Both the position numbers and the translations under genes were made by a program. 49,295 nt of DNA from Nannochloropsis salina CCMP1776 (Eukaryota; Sar; Eustigmatophyceae; Eustigmatales; Monodopsidaceae): the NCBI GenBank assembly GCA_004565275.1, contig SDOX01000114.1:33970-83264 (forward strand), written 5' to 3'. Below are positions 1 to 10,476 of this stretch, one piece after another; within the stretch, counting starts at the first letter, position 1; each line of letters starts with the position of its first letter. The notes under the pieces were generated by a model, which was not told where the DNA came from, ran no database searches, and was given only the letters and a program-made list of their open reading frames with translations.

Positions 1-1
1 G

Positions 2-103
2 AACGAAATTTCTCAGGTGGAGAAACGCATCATCCAGTACGGAGCTGGCACGCTCCTGTCCCTGGTCACGGTGGGGCTGGGCTTCGCGCGGTTGATGATG
101 TGA
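2..103 (+). CDS. C-terminal end of a small membrane protein (DUF1640/CCDC90-like?)
   Basis: Partial gene entering from the left edge. Reading from base 2, 33 codons are open and end in TGA at 101-103. A short amphipathic stretch (ISQVEKRIIQYG) is followed by one hydrophobic helix (AGTLLSLVTVGLGFARL) and then two Met. A coiled coil followed by a single C-terminal membrane helix right before the stop is the layout of the DUF1640 family (CCDC90/MCUR1/FMP32, mitochondrial inner membrane), and the residues around QYGAGTL look similar. That is recalled resemblance on only 33 residues, so the family name is tentative. A caveat: the stop overlaps a good donor (GTGAGT at 100), so the exon could instead end at 99 and the gene continue. 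Confidence 0.45.
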   Translation, partial: NEISQVEKRIIQYGAGTLLSLVTVGLGFARLMM

Positions 104-1874
104 GTCACGCCTAGTAAAGTCGACGAGGGGGGGGGGGACAATGGTCTGGAGGCGACGGCGGCCCAGGGAGGGGCCAAGAGGAAGGGGGAGGAAGGGGGGG
201 AGGAAGTGTTTGAAAGGGTGGAATGGGCATCGCATTTTGGAATGAGAGATGATTGAAAATTGTGCGATCGCGTGCAGCGGAGGAAGGGTGGAGGAAGGGT
301 GAGGGGGGGAGAATCTCCCGCAGGGATGGGAGGGAAACAGGAGGGGGAGAGAAAAAAGAGAAGATTTCAGGCAAGTGGGAAAAGCAAAGTTGAAAACCTT
401 CCTGGCCGAAAACAAACGATGTGTACAAGCCGAGGGAGAAATGAGGGAAGGAACTGTGAGTGAACAGAAAGGAAGGTAAGGGTTGGGGGGGGCCGACTAT
501 TCCCTCCCCTCCCCCTGGAGAAAAAGCGACCGACGTGGGCTTAGACGGTCGGGCTCAGGGAATGAATCTGAACGGGAAGGACACGAGGGAGGGGGAGGGA
601 GGGCGGAATGGGCGCGATATATGTAGATATGGATATTTTCGGTGCGTGGCGGGGCTGGGGTCCCCCTCCGGGCGCAGGAAAAGAAGGAAATCAGCAACCT
701 AAAGGAAAGCCATCCGGCAGCACGAAGGGGCAGGGCATGTCTCGACACGCTCACAGAGGCCGCAAGCAGACCCGTAGCCCTTTTGGGTGGACTCACTCAG
801 AGGAAGAGCCAGTTTTTTTTTTTTCCGCCTGTCGAGTGTGGGGAAGTTTCTTCTTTTGTTTCTGCCCCCCCTTTTCACCCAATCCCCTGCATCTCTCCAG
901 CTTTTCCCTTGCCCCTATCCCTCCCTTGGCTGAAGTTAGACGCGCTGGTTGAAGGGCATGTCCCGACTTCAATAAAACGGAAGCGCCCGAGGCGTCCGCG
1001 ATCTCGCCTCCATGCCTGAGACTTGTATGGTTCCCCTCGCCTTTTTTGCCTATTTGCGACTCCCTCCCTCCCCCCTCCCTTCCTCCCTTCCCTCCCTCCC
1101 TCCCTCCCTCCCTCCCTCCCTCCCTCCCTCCCTCCCTCCCTCCCTCCCTCCTCCCCCCCGTCGATGACCTCCTTTTCTGTTGTTGTCAGGCATCCTTGCT
1201 CTTCCTCTTTCCCTCGCCTGGACGCTCCCGCGCATGCCCAGAGCCCACGCCGCCCCCCCTCCCCCCCTTCAAAGCTCCCTCCAGAGTCCTCGGTCCTAAG
1301 GACTGCTTGCGGCCATCTCCACACCCATCGCTTAGAGGCAGCACACACGCCGCACGGAGCTCACGTCGCGTCCTTCCACATCCATCAAAGATCCTGGACC
1401 GCACCGACTCGACGATGGCAGAGGGGGAGGGGGCTAGTTGTCGCTCCGGTTCGCCCGTTCCGTCACGTCTTGGTTGAGACCGTGCCCATTCCCTTTCTCG
1501 TCATCCTCCCGTCTCCTTGTAAAGCATGCTCCCTCCCTCGACACACACCCCACCACAGGCTTCCGAACTCCCCTACCCACTTGACATGTCCCTGCCCCTC
1601 CCGTGCTTCCTCCCCCCCGCCCTCCGTTCCTGTTCCTCATTGGGCGCCTCGAGGAGGCCCTCTCCCGACGCACACGTAGCCCTAACGCAACGCTCGGAAA
1701 AAGCAGATTTATATCCAACATCACCCACGGCTTGTACACGCAAAATAATATTCTCTGCGTGTCTTCGCAGAGCGCTTCGCAGAGCGCATTACATCCCTAC
1801 ACATACATGCATACACCTACCTACCTACCTACTACCTCGCTCTCTCCCTCCCTCCCTGCCCCCCTTCCTCACTC
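104..1874. other. Gene-poor pyrimidine-rich stretch
   Basis: No exon can be supported here. The first 700 bases are G-rich on the plus strand. From about 830 on, the plus strand is C/T-rich with several simple repeats. An AATAAA hexamer lies at 971-976 and could be a polyadenylation signal for the gene at the left edge. Long open frames on both strands are proline/serine or glycine/arginine low-complexity products of the CCCT/GGGA repeats and show no domain. Confidence 0.6.
1061..1154. repeat. (CCCT)n microsatellite
   Basis: Near-perfect CCCT tandem repeat of about 90 bases on the plus strand, purest from about 1093 to 1150. The same motif marks introns elsewhere in the window, always with CCCT on the sense strand, so this one hints at plus-strand transcription here. 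Confidence 0.95.
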
Positions 1875-2129
1875 TCACTCCGCTGGCCCCGTCAGCCCGC
1901 CCTCCCCCTCGCCCTCCTTTCCGCCCTCCTTCCCCGCCTCGGTCGGTCCCTCCCGCCTGTCCTCTTCTCCACTTCCTTCCCCCGTCATAATTTCTTCCAA
2001 CTGGCTCGCAATCTCGATCGCAATCTTTTTCCCCATCCCGCCCTCCTTCCCGCCCTCCTTCCCGCCCTCCTGCTCGTCCTTCTTATCCATTGTGCCGGAG
2101 ACTCCTTTACTGACGTCATCACCGGCGGC
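1875..2129 (-). CDS. Possible 3' exon, GGKE-repeat low complexity
   Basis: On the minus strand a good acceptor (TTGCTGCAG) ends at 2130, and the next 84 codons are open to a TGA at 1875-1877. The start of the exon looks like ordinary protein (AAGDDVSKGVSG) and so does the middle (GKKIAIEIASQLEEIM). The rest is GGKEGGKEGG-type sequence derived from purine-rich DNA. The frame is compatible in phase with the Lon-domain exon at 2371-2499, so it may be the last exon of that gene, joined directly or through a very small exon (a KGSKE-coding stretch near 2273 has splice-like borders). If so, most of a normal Lon domain would be missing. It could equally be an untranslated or unrelated stretch. Confidence 0.3.
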   Translation of the reverse strand, partial: AAGDDVSKGVSGTMDKKDEQEGGKEGGKEGGMGKKIAIEIASQLEEIMTGEGSGEEDRREGPTEAGKEGGKEGEGEGGLTGPAE

Positions 2130-2154
2130 CTGCAGCAAGAGGAAAGCGCGCCAA

Positions 2155-2244
2155 GGGAGGGAGGGAGGAAGGGAGAGAGGGAGGGAGGGAGGGAGGAAGG
2201 AGGGAGGGAGGGAGGGAGGGAGGGAGGGAGGGAGGGAGGGAGGG
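2155..2244. repeat. (GGGA)n microsatellite
   Basis: About 90 bases of GGGA/GGAA units on the plus strand, i.e. CCCT on the minus strand. It lies just upstream (minus sense) of the acceptor at 2130, where it would serve as part of a polypyrimidine tract. Confidence 0.95.
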
Positions 2245-2320
2245 CATGAGCGACCCAGTCTTCCATCTACCTCTTTGCTTCCTTTCTGAGGCGGTCCCCA
2301 ATCCCCCCATGCGTGAGCAC

Positions 2321-2349
2321 CACTCACTCACTCACTCACTCACTCACTC
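2321..2349. repeat. (CACT)n microsatellite
   Basis: About seven CACT units on the plus strand (GAGT/AGTG on the minus strand), followed by a short CCCT run. It falls inside the predicted intron after the Lon-domain exon. Confidence 0.9.
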
Positions 2350-2370
2350 CCTTCCTCCCTCCCTCCCTAC

Positions 2371-3050
2371 GTCGTTGAAGATGTCCTGAAAGAGCTGCCG
2401 GTAGCGGGGTTCGAAGACACGGAGTTGCCGCGTCGCCCCCGGAGTCCCCACAATGTTGAGGGGAAATATAGGAACCTTCTTCAGCTCTCTTTGCATGTCC
2501 TAGTGAAGGAAAGGGGGGGGAGGTGATGAGAGATAAGTTGAGTCTGTCCCAGGCCCGCAGACAAAAGAGCCTCCATTGAGTGTTTTGAAGTCACCAGAAA
2601 TCACTGTGTAGCACGAGAATGCCGGATGCATCGTGTTCAAAGTTTGAATCCTTCCCTCTCCACAAAGGCCGCATAGGCACCGGGAAGGTGATACTCCCCC
2701 CTCCAGAGTCGAACATCGCTCTCATACCAGGTAGAAACCATCCAGAAAGGCCCGGTAAGTCCCTTTCGTATTCTTCTCAGTATTGTCTCTCGTTTTCTTA
2801 CCTGTCTTTGCATGCGACAAGCCCCTTTGCCGCGTTGAACCCGTGTTCTTGTCGCCCAGTTTCCTGATACTTGCTCTCGGGGTGGTCGAGACCCGCCCAT
2901 GAAGGCGTTAGCGCCATTCAAACCCACCAAGAGGAACGCTGCGACGAAAAACGATGATAAAGCAGCAGGGAAGAAACGTCGATGGCGGAATGCGTTGTAG
3001 GAGGGAGCAGAAAGTGCAGGCGATGACCGCCTAGAAGAAAACAAGCCCAT
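2371..3050 (-). CDS. Lon N-terminal (substrate-binding) domain protein, plastid-type presequence, 5' exons
   Basis: Two exons can be read on the minus strand: 3050-2802 (83 codons) and 2499-2371 (43 codons), joined in phase 0 by GTAAG...CTAG. Residues 26-45 are a hydrophobic signal segment followed by GANA|F, the signal-peptide/transit-peptide junction used for secondary red plastids, so plastid import is likely. Exon 2 reads KKVPIFPLNIV...GATRQLRVFEPRYRQLF, the start of the LON_substr_bdg domain (N-terminal domain of Lon protease, also found alone in plant and algal plastid proteins). The exon ends at a GTAGGG donor. The rest of the domain (some 150 residues in typical members) was not found to the left; only the GGKE-rich candidate exon at 1875-2129 follows. 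The start at 3050 was chosen because the signal peptide begins there; the frame stays open upstream to about 3224. The gene may be truncated or have a very divergent 3' part. Confidence 0.7.
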
Positions 3051-5304
3051 CTCCACTTGGCGGTGACCCAGAGGGCTAGCTGTGACTTCAAGGAGAGGAA
3101 AAGGGGCGGTAAAACCACGGTGAAGGGGGGGGAAACGCGACTTATGTCTGTCTCGCTGCCCGAGGATGTCTTGTGCGATGTGTTGAGGTGCGATATTGAA
3201 TGGAAAAAGGAGGAATGTGGACAATGTCCTAGAAGTTGATCGACAGCGACGGTCGACTTGCTGGATCTTGGGAGAAGGGAATATTCCACTCCAGACGTGC
3301 AGCGCCTTTACCTACGCAATCCTTGCACTAGACAAGCACCAATTTCTTTCTCGCAGAAGTTGGAGCATCGCTCTTATGTCGTGTGACTGCATGGGCTTAA
3401 CAGGAGGGACAAAGTTTCTTTCTGGCACCCAGGTCGACACACCCTGAGATAGCGTCTGAGGGAGCTGCAGCATCGCTTGTAAGCGAGAATTCCGGACTAT
3501 CCGTTTCCCCATTGCCACGAGAAAAGGTATCCGTCTGCACATTCGAGCAATGCAACGCCACGATGTGCCTGACGAAGCGTACTCGTCGGTTGATGTTTCA
3601 GTGAATCACCATTGGCAAGGTTTCCTTGGCTGACGCCACACGAGGAACGATAGGATAGCTATCTCGACAAGAAAAATGGGGGATACCTTCCTTACGGCTT
3701 CGAACCTCTGATACAGAGCGACTTCTTCTCATGAACCTCGAAGATTGTCCTGGAGCGGCTCTTTGGTTTTATTTTTTTCTAATTGCTTAGACGGAGTGCT
3801 TGGCACCTGTTCAGGCGCTGAGTGCAACGAATCGGCAGGGGTATACGTGCTCCCAAAGCTTCGTTCTGAATGAGGAGTGGAAAAGGCTGTAGTATTGTAG
3901 TGTGTATACGTTCTATGCATGCATTTTGGGAAAGGATGCCACAGAATGATGGAAAAAAATATGCTTTGAAGAGGAAGGAGTGCATCCTTTTCACCACCGT
4001 TAGGTCCTGTGTACTTTTTGACCCCTTTGGCAGCGCTTATTTCGGTTCATCCTGCCACAGAGTGACTATTGTACGAGGAAGCATCAAGAGAAAGTATTGT
4101 CCATAAATCGCCTACATGCGTATGCGGTAGATCTGGTGGAAACTATAATCTTTGTTGACTTCGTGAACATCAAGTGAAGGCTGAGACGGGAGATGCCATT
4201 CCTTGTCCAAAAATCAAAATTCAAGAAAAATAATTAATCCAAGATATAGCCCGGCAACAACGTCCTAGTCATGCAAAGTATCGATAGAAACGAGCTGGAT
4301 TCGATTTGATGCTTTTCTTATTCTTGTTCGGAAAAAAAATATGTAATACGAGGCTCGACGAGATCAAAGGATCCACTGTCAGAGTACGGTCGCAAGTGTT
4401 CACCTGGCACTGTCATTTAAAGAAACTCATTAAACGGGACGAAATGAAGCGAGAGATCAATAGAGATAGCTTTCGAATGTTTTCACTTCCGATGCATAAT
4501 TTAAATCAGCTTTTACCTGTATGATGATTCGTTTACGGTGACGTTTCTAGTACCAGCCATACCCTTGGTAATTTGTCAAATTAACGAGTTGCAATAGAAA
4601 GTTTCGAGAAGAAAATCTCAAAAATCTACCAAGGCCGATAATCTTTTTGTGTGACTTTACTGATTGCAACGCATGGTCTGAAAAAAAAGAGGCAGGAGGG
4701 TGTGATAGGAAGGGGCACTATCGTGCTTTGAACGGACGCAGGACCGTTTCACCCTACTTTACGGCCCATGCTGAAGACTGGCTTAGAATATAACACCCCC
4801 ATAGTTACACGAAGGATAGAGCAAAAAGACCCCAAAACACGGTGGATCCGCTAATGAGTAAAAATCACTTTTACCTTTTAAAAAATTGACACGTTCAGCT
4901 CCTGACCACATCGATGTATGTATTGTACGTATCATGTGCATTGATATACAATGTTTTGCCATCGCGGTGCACCCTCTGCCCGGCTGGATAGTAAAAGTAC
5001 ATATGGACATCCTCCATGAAAAAAAAATAGGTTTATTCAAGGTTGGGCTGATACACATTGATCTCCTTGGGCGTATCCTGTTTGTAACATGCCGATAAAA
5101 ACTCGCGACCATCTAGGGTGCCAGCATCCATATGCACACATGCCGTCCACAAAAATAGATGGAAAATAAGACAGGGAAATTCTTAATCAAGAGCCCTTTT
5201 GCTACAATATTGAGTCGAAAGTGGCGTATTTTGCCAGCACATATTAATCAATTCTTCATTTTTGTCACTGATTGGCCAAGGGAGGAGATAAGGCAGGGTG
5301 GCAA
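3051..5304. other. Intergenic region between two divergent genes
   Basis: About 2.25 kb between the start of the minus-strand Lon-domain gene and the start of the plus-strand GT17 gene. It turns AT-rich from about 3700. No exon, tRNA or repeat could be supported; the open frames are short and overlap on both strands. It should contain both promoters. Confidence 0.5.
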
Positions 5305-7432
5305 ATGGTCGACCCTGGAAAGTCGGATAGTGCACCGGAAGGGAAATCCAAGAAATGGCTTCGAATCGGTGCACTACTGACAATCAACCTCATAGCAGTC
5401 TATTTCGCCATTGTTGATAGCACGGACTTCTGGGAGAAAGGGGCGACTCTGCCAGGTAACGTCGAGGCTCTTGTGGAATTTCTGCTTTAAGTGCCTTATA
5501 ATGATCAGCTAAGCCTTCCGTAGCAATGCTTAATTCTTTTATGACTGCATTATATACCACAAACCATTAAAATGATGCTGCCGTGCCATAGGCTCTTCTT
5601 TACAGCTATTCCAAGCAGGTCACAATGGTAGCGATCAAATACCCACGCTTCCTAACGACGAGCCACGAAATGAAGATCGTGAAGCTCGATCTAACTCATT
5701 CCTACAAATGATGGGTACGAGGTTGAGGAGATTGCATCGTAAATATGTGGCATTGTGTATGAGGCTCGCCTGCATTCGCACAGATGCATGCTGGAAAGTG
5801 CTCGTAACACATGCCTCATGATAGGATTGATCCTCCCTTTCCGTGCACATTAGGGAAATTTCCTTGGGCCGATGCGGTGGCTGCTTTAAACGATACGGGA
5901 AATACCTCGCACTACACACAACTTCTGCTCGACCAACTCTCCACGAGTCTGATACAAGAGCCCATCGTCGCCCCTCGACCTGGCTGTCACCCGCCGCCTC
6001 TGATGCAAGCTGCCGACATCCAATGCTCGAAGTACCCCCACGCTTGTACTCCCAAGGAACGACGTGAGGTGAGAAGGGTGTAATAGTAGATTAAGTCTTT
6101 GGTATGGCTTTGAAATGTTGGCAGCTAATGTCTTTGCGGCGTGCGAAAGGGATCAATAATGGCATTTATTCCCACCAAGAGGACCTCAATTATCCAACTC
6201 CGAATCATTTTCATATCCTGACAGAAACCCGTCAAGGTCGCTCACCTCATCCAGGTAAGTAGTACATTCATCTCTGAGATGAATCGTCCTGTTGCACAGT
6301 CAGCCATCAAGGCCCTTCAGCACCCATTCTTTAAGGCTTCATTCTTGGCACGTGTCTTGACCAGATTGGCTTCGACGCCGACATGTTGGAGGTCCTACTC
6401 CACGAACTGGATGATGTAGTGGACAAATTCTTCGTCATTGAGTCCACAAGGACGCATAACAAGGTAGGTCAGTCCGGCATGACGGGCTCCGCGCCGTAGC
6501 GTAAGCTGTCGAGCAATTCTCCGTGTCGTGCCCGCCGAGACTGAAGCCATACGTCTCACTGCAATAAACGCGGTCTCTTTCTCTTCCCCACGCTTTTGTC
6601 CGCACAGGACGCCCGGAAAATCCTCATGTGGGACCGGCTCAAATACCAACCTCGCTTCGATTTCGTGAAAGACAAAGTTGTCCACCTGGTCCTTGACGAC
6701 TCCGAGGCGTTAGTGAACCCTGAGGTTCTTTTTGCGCGCGAAAACCTGCAGGAAAAGGCTCGGTGGGATTCGTTCCTCAGCTGGAACAAGCACAGCAAAT
6801 ACTTCGGACCCGAAGACCTGGTAGGTTTCGGAGATACCGACGAGATCCCTGCTCGCTCCAATGTCCAGCTGCTGCGACACTGCGAAATGGCCGGTGCGTC
6901 TGTGGATATCGGATCGTGGTTTGCCCCGACCCGACTGGACGAGGCGTTTCGGCCCGACTGGCCCGTGCCGGGACACCCATGGACGTTAGGGGATCCCACA
7001 TATTGGACAGTAGCCTCCGCGACAGAGTACGGGAACGCCGGAAACCAATACCCTAGCAGAATGCGGGGAAAGTCCGGGAAATTCTTGCTCGGTGGGATCC
7101 ATATGACTGACAACGGCTATTTCCCCATGCGGATGGCCAAGCTTGTTGCCTGCACTGAGTGCAGTGATCGCGCTGTCCGCCTGATTCAGGACATGGCGTC
7201 GTATTTCCAAGAGGGTAACGCTGGAAAAGAGGTGCTGAGTCAGCTCGACCTATATCTGAACCCAGTCTGGCCTGATCGAAAGCGGTTTGTGGAGGGAGAC
7301 ATGATTGAACCAACAGTGGGGGCGGCCTACCATATCCCGTGGTTCCTGAAATGCAATCCCGATAGGTACGCGTCTTGGTACAGAAAGATTGACAGCCGTG
7401 TTGGGCAGCGGCGAAGGCGTTCATTGATGTGA
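5305..7432 (+). CDS. GT17 family N-acetylglucosaminyltransferase-like protein (MGAT3-like), 6 exons
   Basis: Exons: 5305-5455, 5619 to about 5738 (or 5756), 5854-6068, 6225-6254, 6365-6463, 6608-7432; all phases agree, giving about 479-485 residues. A short cytosolic tail is followed by one membrane helix (residues about 18-38, IGALLTINLIAVYFAIVD), the type II layout of Golgi glycosyltransferases. After a Cys-containing stem the catalytic domain starts in exon 4. LHELDDVVDKFFVIESTRTH is the hallmark of family GT17 (beta-1,4-mannosyl-glycoprotein 4-beta-GlcNAc transferase). GDTDEIP near residues 281-283 is the DxD-type metal/sugar-nucleotide motif. The family member in animals adds the bisecting GlcNAc to N-glycans; the substrate here is unknown. 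Exon 4 is a 30-base microexon. A GT10 gene follows in the same orientation. The membrane-anchor exon and the end of exon 2 are the least certain parts. Confidence 0.85.
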
Positions 7433-8606
7433 ACAATTGCTAGAAATTTTGTAATCTTCGGGCTGTATAAGCATCTCTTTGGGATTGTCGAGGAAGACTT
7501 GGCCCTGAAGTGGGAGTCTCAGTCATACAGCCCATATGCAGGCAGAATGCAAAGCGAGTGTATAAAAAGATAGACTAGAGACCCAATCGATTACAAAGAA
7601 TCTTTGTTAGGGCTTTGTCGGAGGAAGACGTACGGAAATTCGATCATGATCTGAATGAGGAAAGAAAAAGTGGTTTCTTTATGGCTGCTCGTGTAGAGAG
7701 CGAACATGAACTCGACTGTCACAGCATTCGTGAATTTGTTCGAACAAGCAAATTAATTAATCGAAATCTCTGCTCCATACGAATATAAATGTTGAATACA
7801 GCCAAATTATGAAAATCAGGAGAAAAGTTTCAAGCTCATCGGGCGGGAGCTCACCCTTTCCTCAAAGAGGGGGAGGACGGAAAGAGGAAACAGAATGTAT
7901 CTGCTAACAAAGGGTTTCAGCGGGCGGTAGGCTCGCAGGCATGAGTATCCAAGGCACACATTCGCCGCGGATGCGAGAAAGGATTTGGGTCGATTAAGCT
8001 TTATTGCGTGGGGAGATCGCTTTTGGATAAGCCCACACGACGGTTTTTCTACTCTCATCATGATTCTTAAATACCTTTTGGGAAAAGATTATTCTCTCTA
8101 CCTACGCGTATTATCTATTTTTTCATGTCAAAAGAATTCAGTCCCTGAGATGTCCCTGAGGCTTTCACGCCAAGCCTGACCTGCTCTCCCGATGGCCTCA
8201 TTATTAATGCAAGCGTACTCTTTCTGAGTTGTTGACTTCCCCCAACTTTTCCACGAAATCAATAGAGGTGCCCCAAAAAAATCAAATCCAAAGAGGCTCA
8301 AAATGCCTCGTGCAATCTGGCCTCCACCACGAAGGGGGGGGATAGAAGATTATCTCGGATTTTTTTCCCAAAAAACGAGCGAGTTGAACTGTTGGAGATC
8401 CTGGGGGACAGGCCCATATCTGCAACGTGCCAATATGAAACAATCCTCACCATCCCGTCCATCGCAAATGGTGCGGGTGGCAGGTAAAATTGATGAATTG
8501 CAATCTACCAAAATGAATGCTAATATACGAGTTTCCACCATTCATTCTTATCACACAGCTTGCGCTGTGAGGCTGGTGTATTCATCGCTCTGTAGCTCGG
8601 CGCACC
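7433..8606. other. Intergenic region GT17-GT10
   Basis: About 1.2 kb, AT-rich, between two plus-strand glycosyltransferase genes. It should hold the 3' end of GT17 and the promoter of GT10. Small open frames (for example 7816-8061 minus) show no recognisable features. Confidence 0.5.
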
Positions 8607-9905
8607 ATGTTTCGCAGTCCTTTGCGGAAACTTGGCTATCAAACACATTGTCACAATCCTGGCATTCGAGGGATACTTATCATTTTATTTATAGCATGGA
8701 TTTTATGCGCATTTCTTTTCTTACATTCCTTCCAAAGCGTGCATTACAAAATGCTTTTCTCAAAGGAAATTCTTCCCTCCATATCCATGGCTGTGGAAAC
8801 GGCACAACCAAGCAGCAGCCTTGACACGTATTTGCACCTGCGGTCGCGCGCCAGACAAGCATTAAACATCACTGACGAATCAATAAGCATAAAAACGGAT
8901 AAGGCGGATGTACCGAAACGTATAAGAATCGCACAGTACAGCCATGTATACGGTGCTGACCCTCTCTGGAACGACGACAGCGGTGCCTGGGAGTCCTGTG
9001 GACAGCCGTGTGAAGCAATTGGTGGATATGGAGACGCCTCGTCAGCAGCTGCCGCCGACGTGGTCGTGCTGGACATACAAACCTTCAGATCTGTACCGTG
9101 GGCCCGACCGGCGAAACAGATATGGGTGGGAACATACTTTGAGTCCCCTGACCATTACCCAAACCGGAAAAACCCTCAAATCATGTCACAATTCAATGTA
9201 ACGATGGGTTTCCGCCCCGACGACGACCTTCCAGTCTTCAACATGGTGTACGATACCATGAAGGGCTTCGCTGGCATTGCTAATCTTACACTTCCGACCT
9301 GGGAAGCAAAGCAAGCCCGTCCTGAATTGATGTCCGTCTGGATCTCCAACTGCAACACGGACCGCACGCACCGGAAAGATATTCTTAAGCAGCTCGCATC
9401 CTCCAAGATCTCGTATGCCTCCTACGGCCGCTGCTGGAACACGCATTCCTCCAAGCAAGGTGTGACGGCATTGACGGATGCAGATTGGCGGCGCTACGGT
9501 TCTCAAAATCTTGGCGCGGAACTTGTTGCTGTTGCCACTCAATACCTCTTTTTCTTTGCGGCAGAGAATTCGGATTATCCATACTACATCACCGAAAAGG
9601 TCTTCCATGGACTTGCCGCAGGATCAGTACCCGTCTACGTAGGGGACGCAGAGAATCTAAAGAAGATTGCCCCACCTCATTCGATTATTTATGCGAACGA
9701 TTTTGAATCTGTGGGAGCCTTGGCTTCTCATCTGCACGCGGTGGCGCAAAATCCCGAGCTTTACGAGCAATATTTGAAATGGCGACAAGATTCTGACGCG
9801 CTCAACAAACTTGAAGCGATGATGGCTCTTCCCGCATGGGCATCCACGCACGGACGCGAATATGCATGTGCATTGTGTGAGTACATGCACGCCATTGGCA
9901 GCTGA
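8607..9905 (+). CDS. GT10 family alpha-1,3-fucosyltransferase, intronless
   Basis: 432 residues in one exon. Residues about 22-42 form a single membrane helix after a 20-residue basic tail: a type II Golgi protein. Residues about 311-365 hold the GT10 signature: FFAAENSDYPYYITEKVFHG matches the alpha-1,3-FucT motif (F-x-x-x-EN-S-x-x-x-x-YITEK), followed by GSVPVYVGDAENLKKIAPP and a Phe/Ile-rich strand ending ANDF. The C-terminus has a CALC motif (residues 423-426, ACALCEY), like the CxxC found near the end of plant-type core FucTs. The reaction is transfer of fucose from GDP-fucose to GlcNAc in alpha-1,3 linkage, probably on N-glycans; the exact acceptor is inferred. Unlike its neighbours it lacks introns. 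The ATG at 8607 is the first in frame that gives the anchor. Confidence 0.9.
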   Translation: MFRSPLRKLGYQTHCHNPGIRGILIILFIAWILCAFLFLHSFQSVHYKMLFSKEILPSISMAVETAQPSSSLDTYLHLRSRARQALNITDESISIKTDKADVPKRIRIAQYSHVYGADPLWNDDSGAWESCGQPCEAIGGYGDASSAAAADVVVLDIQTFRSVPWARPAKQIWVGTYFESPDHYPNRKNPQIMSQFNVTMGFRPDDDLPVFNMVYDTMKGFAGIANLTLPTWEAKQARPELMSVWISNCNTDRTHRKDILKQLASSKISYASYGRCWNTHSSKQGVTALTDADWRRYGSQNLGAELVAVATQYLFFFAAENSDYPYYITEKVFHGLAAGSVPVYVGDAENLKKIAPPHSIIYANDFESVGALASHLHAVAQNPELYEQYLKWRQDSDALNKLEAMMALPAWASTHGREYACALCEYMHAIGS

Positions 9906-10476
9906 TTGTGGCGTACACATACAGGCAGCTGATGTACGAGAAGCGCAGTCGGCAATCGCTTTCCTCCAAAGCCGAGGGCGAACAAAGGCGTGCTCTGGCC
10001 GGAGAGATTCGAGACGAAGGCTTGTCTGAGGGTGCTCACGCACGACCAAACAGTATTTCGAGAGTTGTATTTAAGCAGTAAGGGGACGAAAAAGCGAATC
10101 AATTGCTTCGCATGGGTGCATAGTGCTCTTGATTATGTGTACAAATGGTCATGGGCTGATCGTGCAGCGGGATAAAGGGTGAAGGGTATCCCTTACCAAA
10201 CTTTAAAATAGCGTAGTTTCGTCTGGTCATCAGACAGCAAATCTGAAGTAAATTTCTTGGACAACGAAATCAATCTAACATTACTTGTGGATGTTTCAAA
10301 GGGATAAAATAAAGCACGTCGTTTAAAAACTCATGGGAATCTGACCTTTGAGGTCGGTCGCCTCGCCATTTCTCCCTTTCTGTTCCTCCTTTCAATGATT
10401 ATTTCTTTCATGCTTTCCCCTCTTTCACGGGTCTCTACTTATTTGGGAAAAGCGTTGCGCATAGCTAGCTGGGCGC
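9906..10476. other. Short convergent intergenic region
   Basis: 570 bases between the 3' ends of the GT10 gene (plus) and the next gene (minus). No exon or repeat is evident. Confidence 0.5.

Noticed and set aside
1023-2331. Long Pro/Ser and Gly/Arg/Glu open frames on both strands
   Set aside because: They are translations of CCCT/GGGA repeats, with PPSLPPS or REGG tracts and no domain or start context; only the GGKE frame with a good acceptor was kept, at low confidence.
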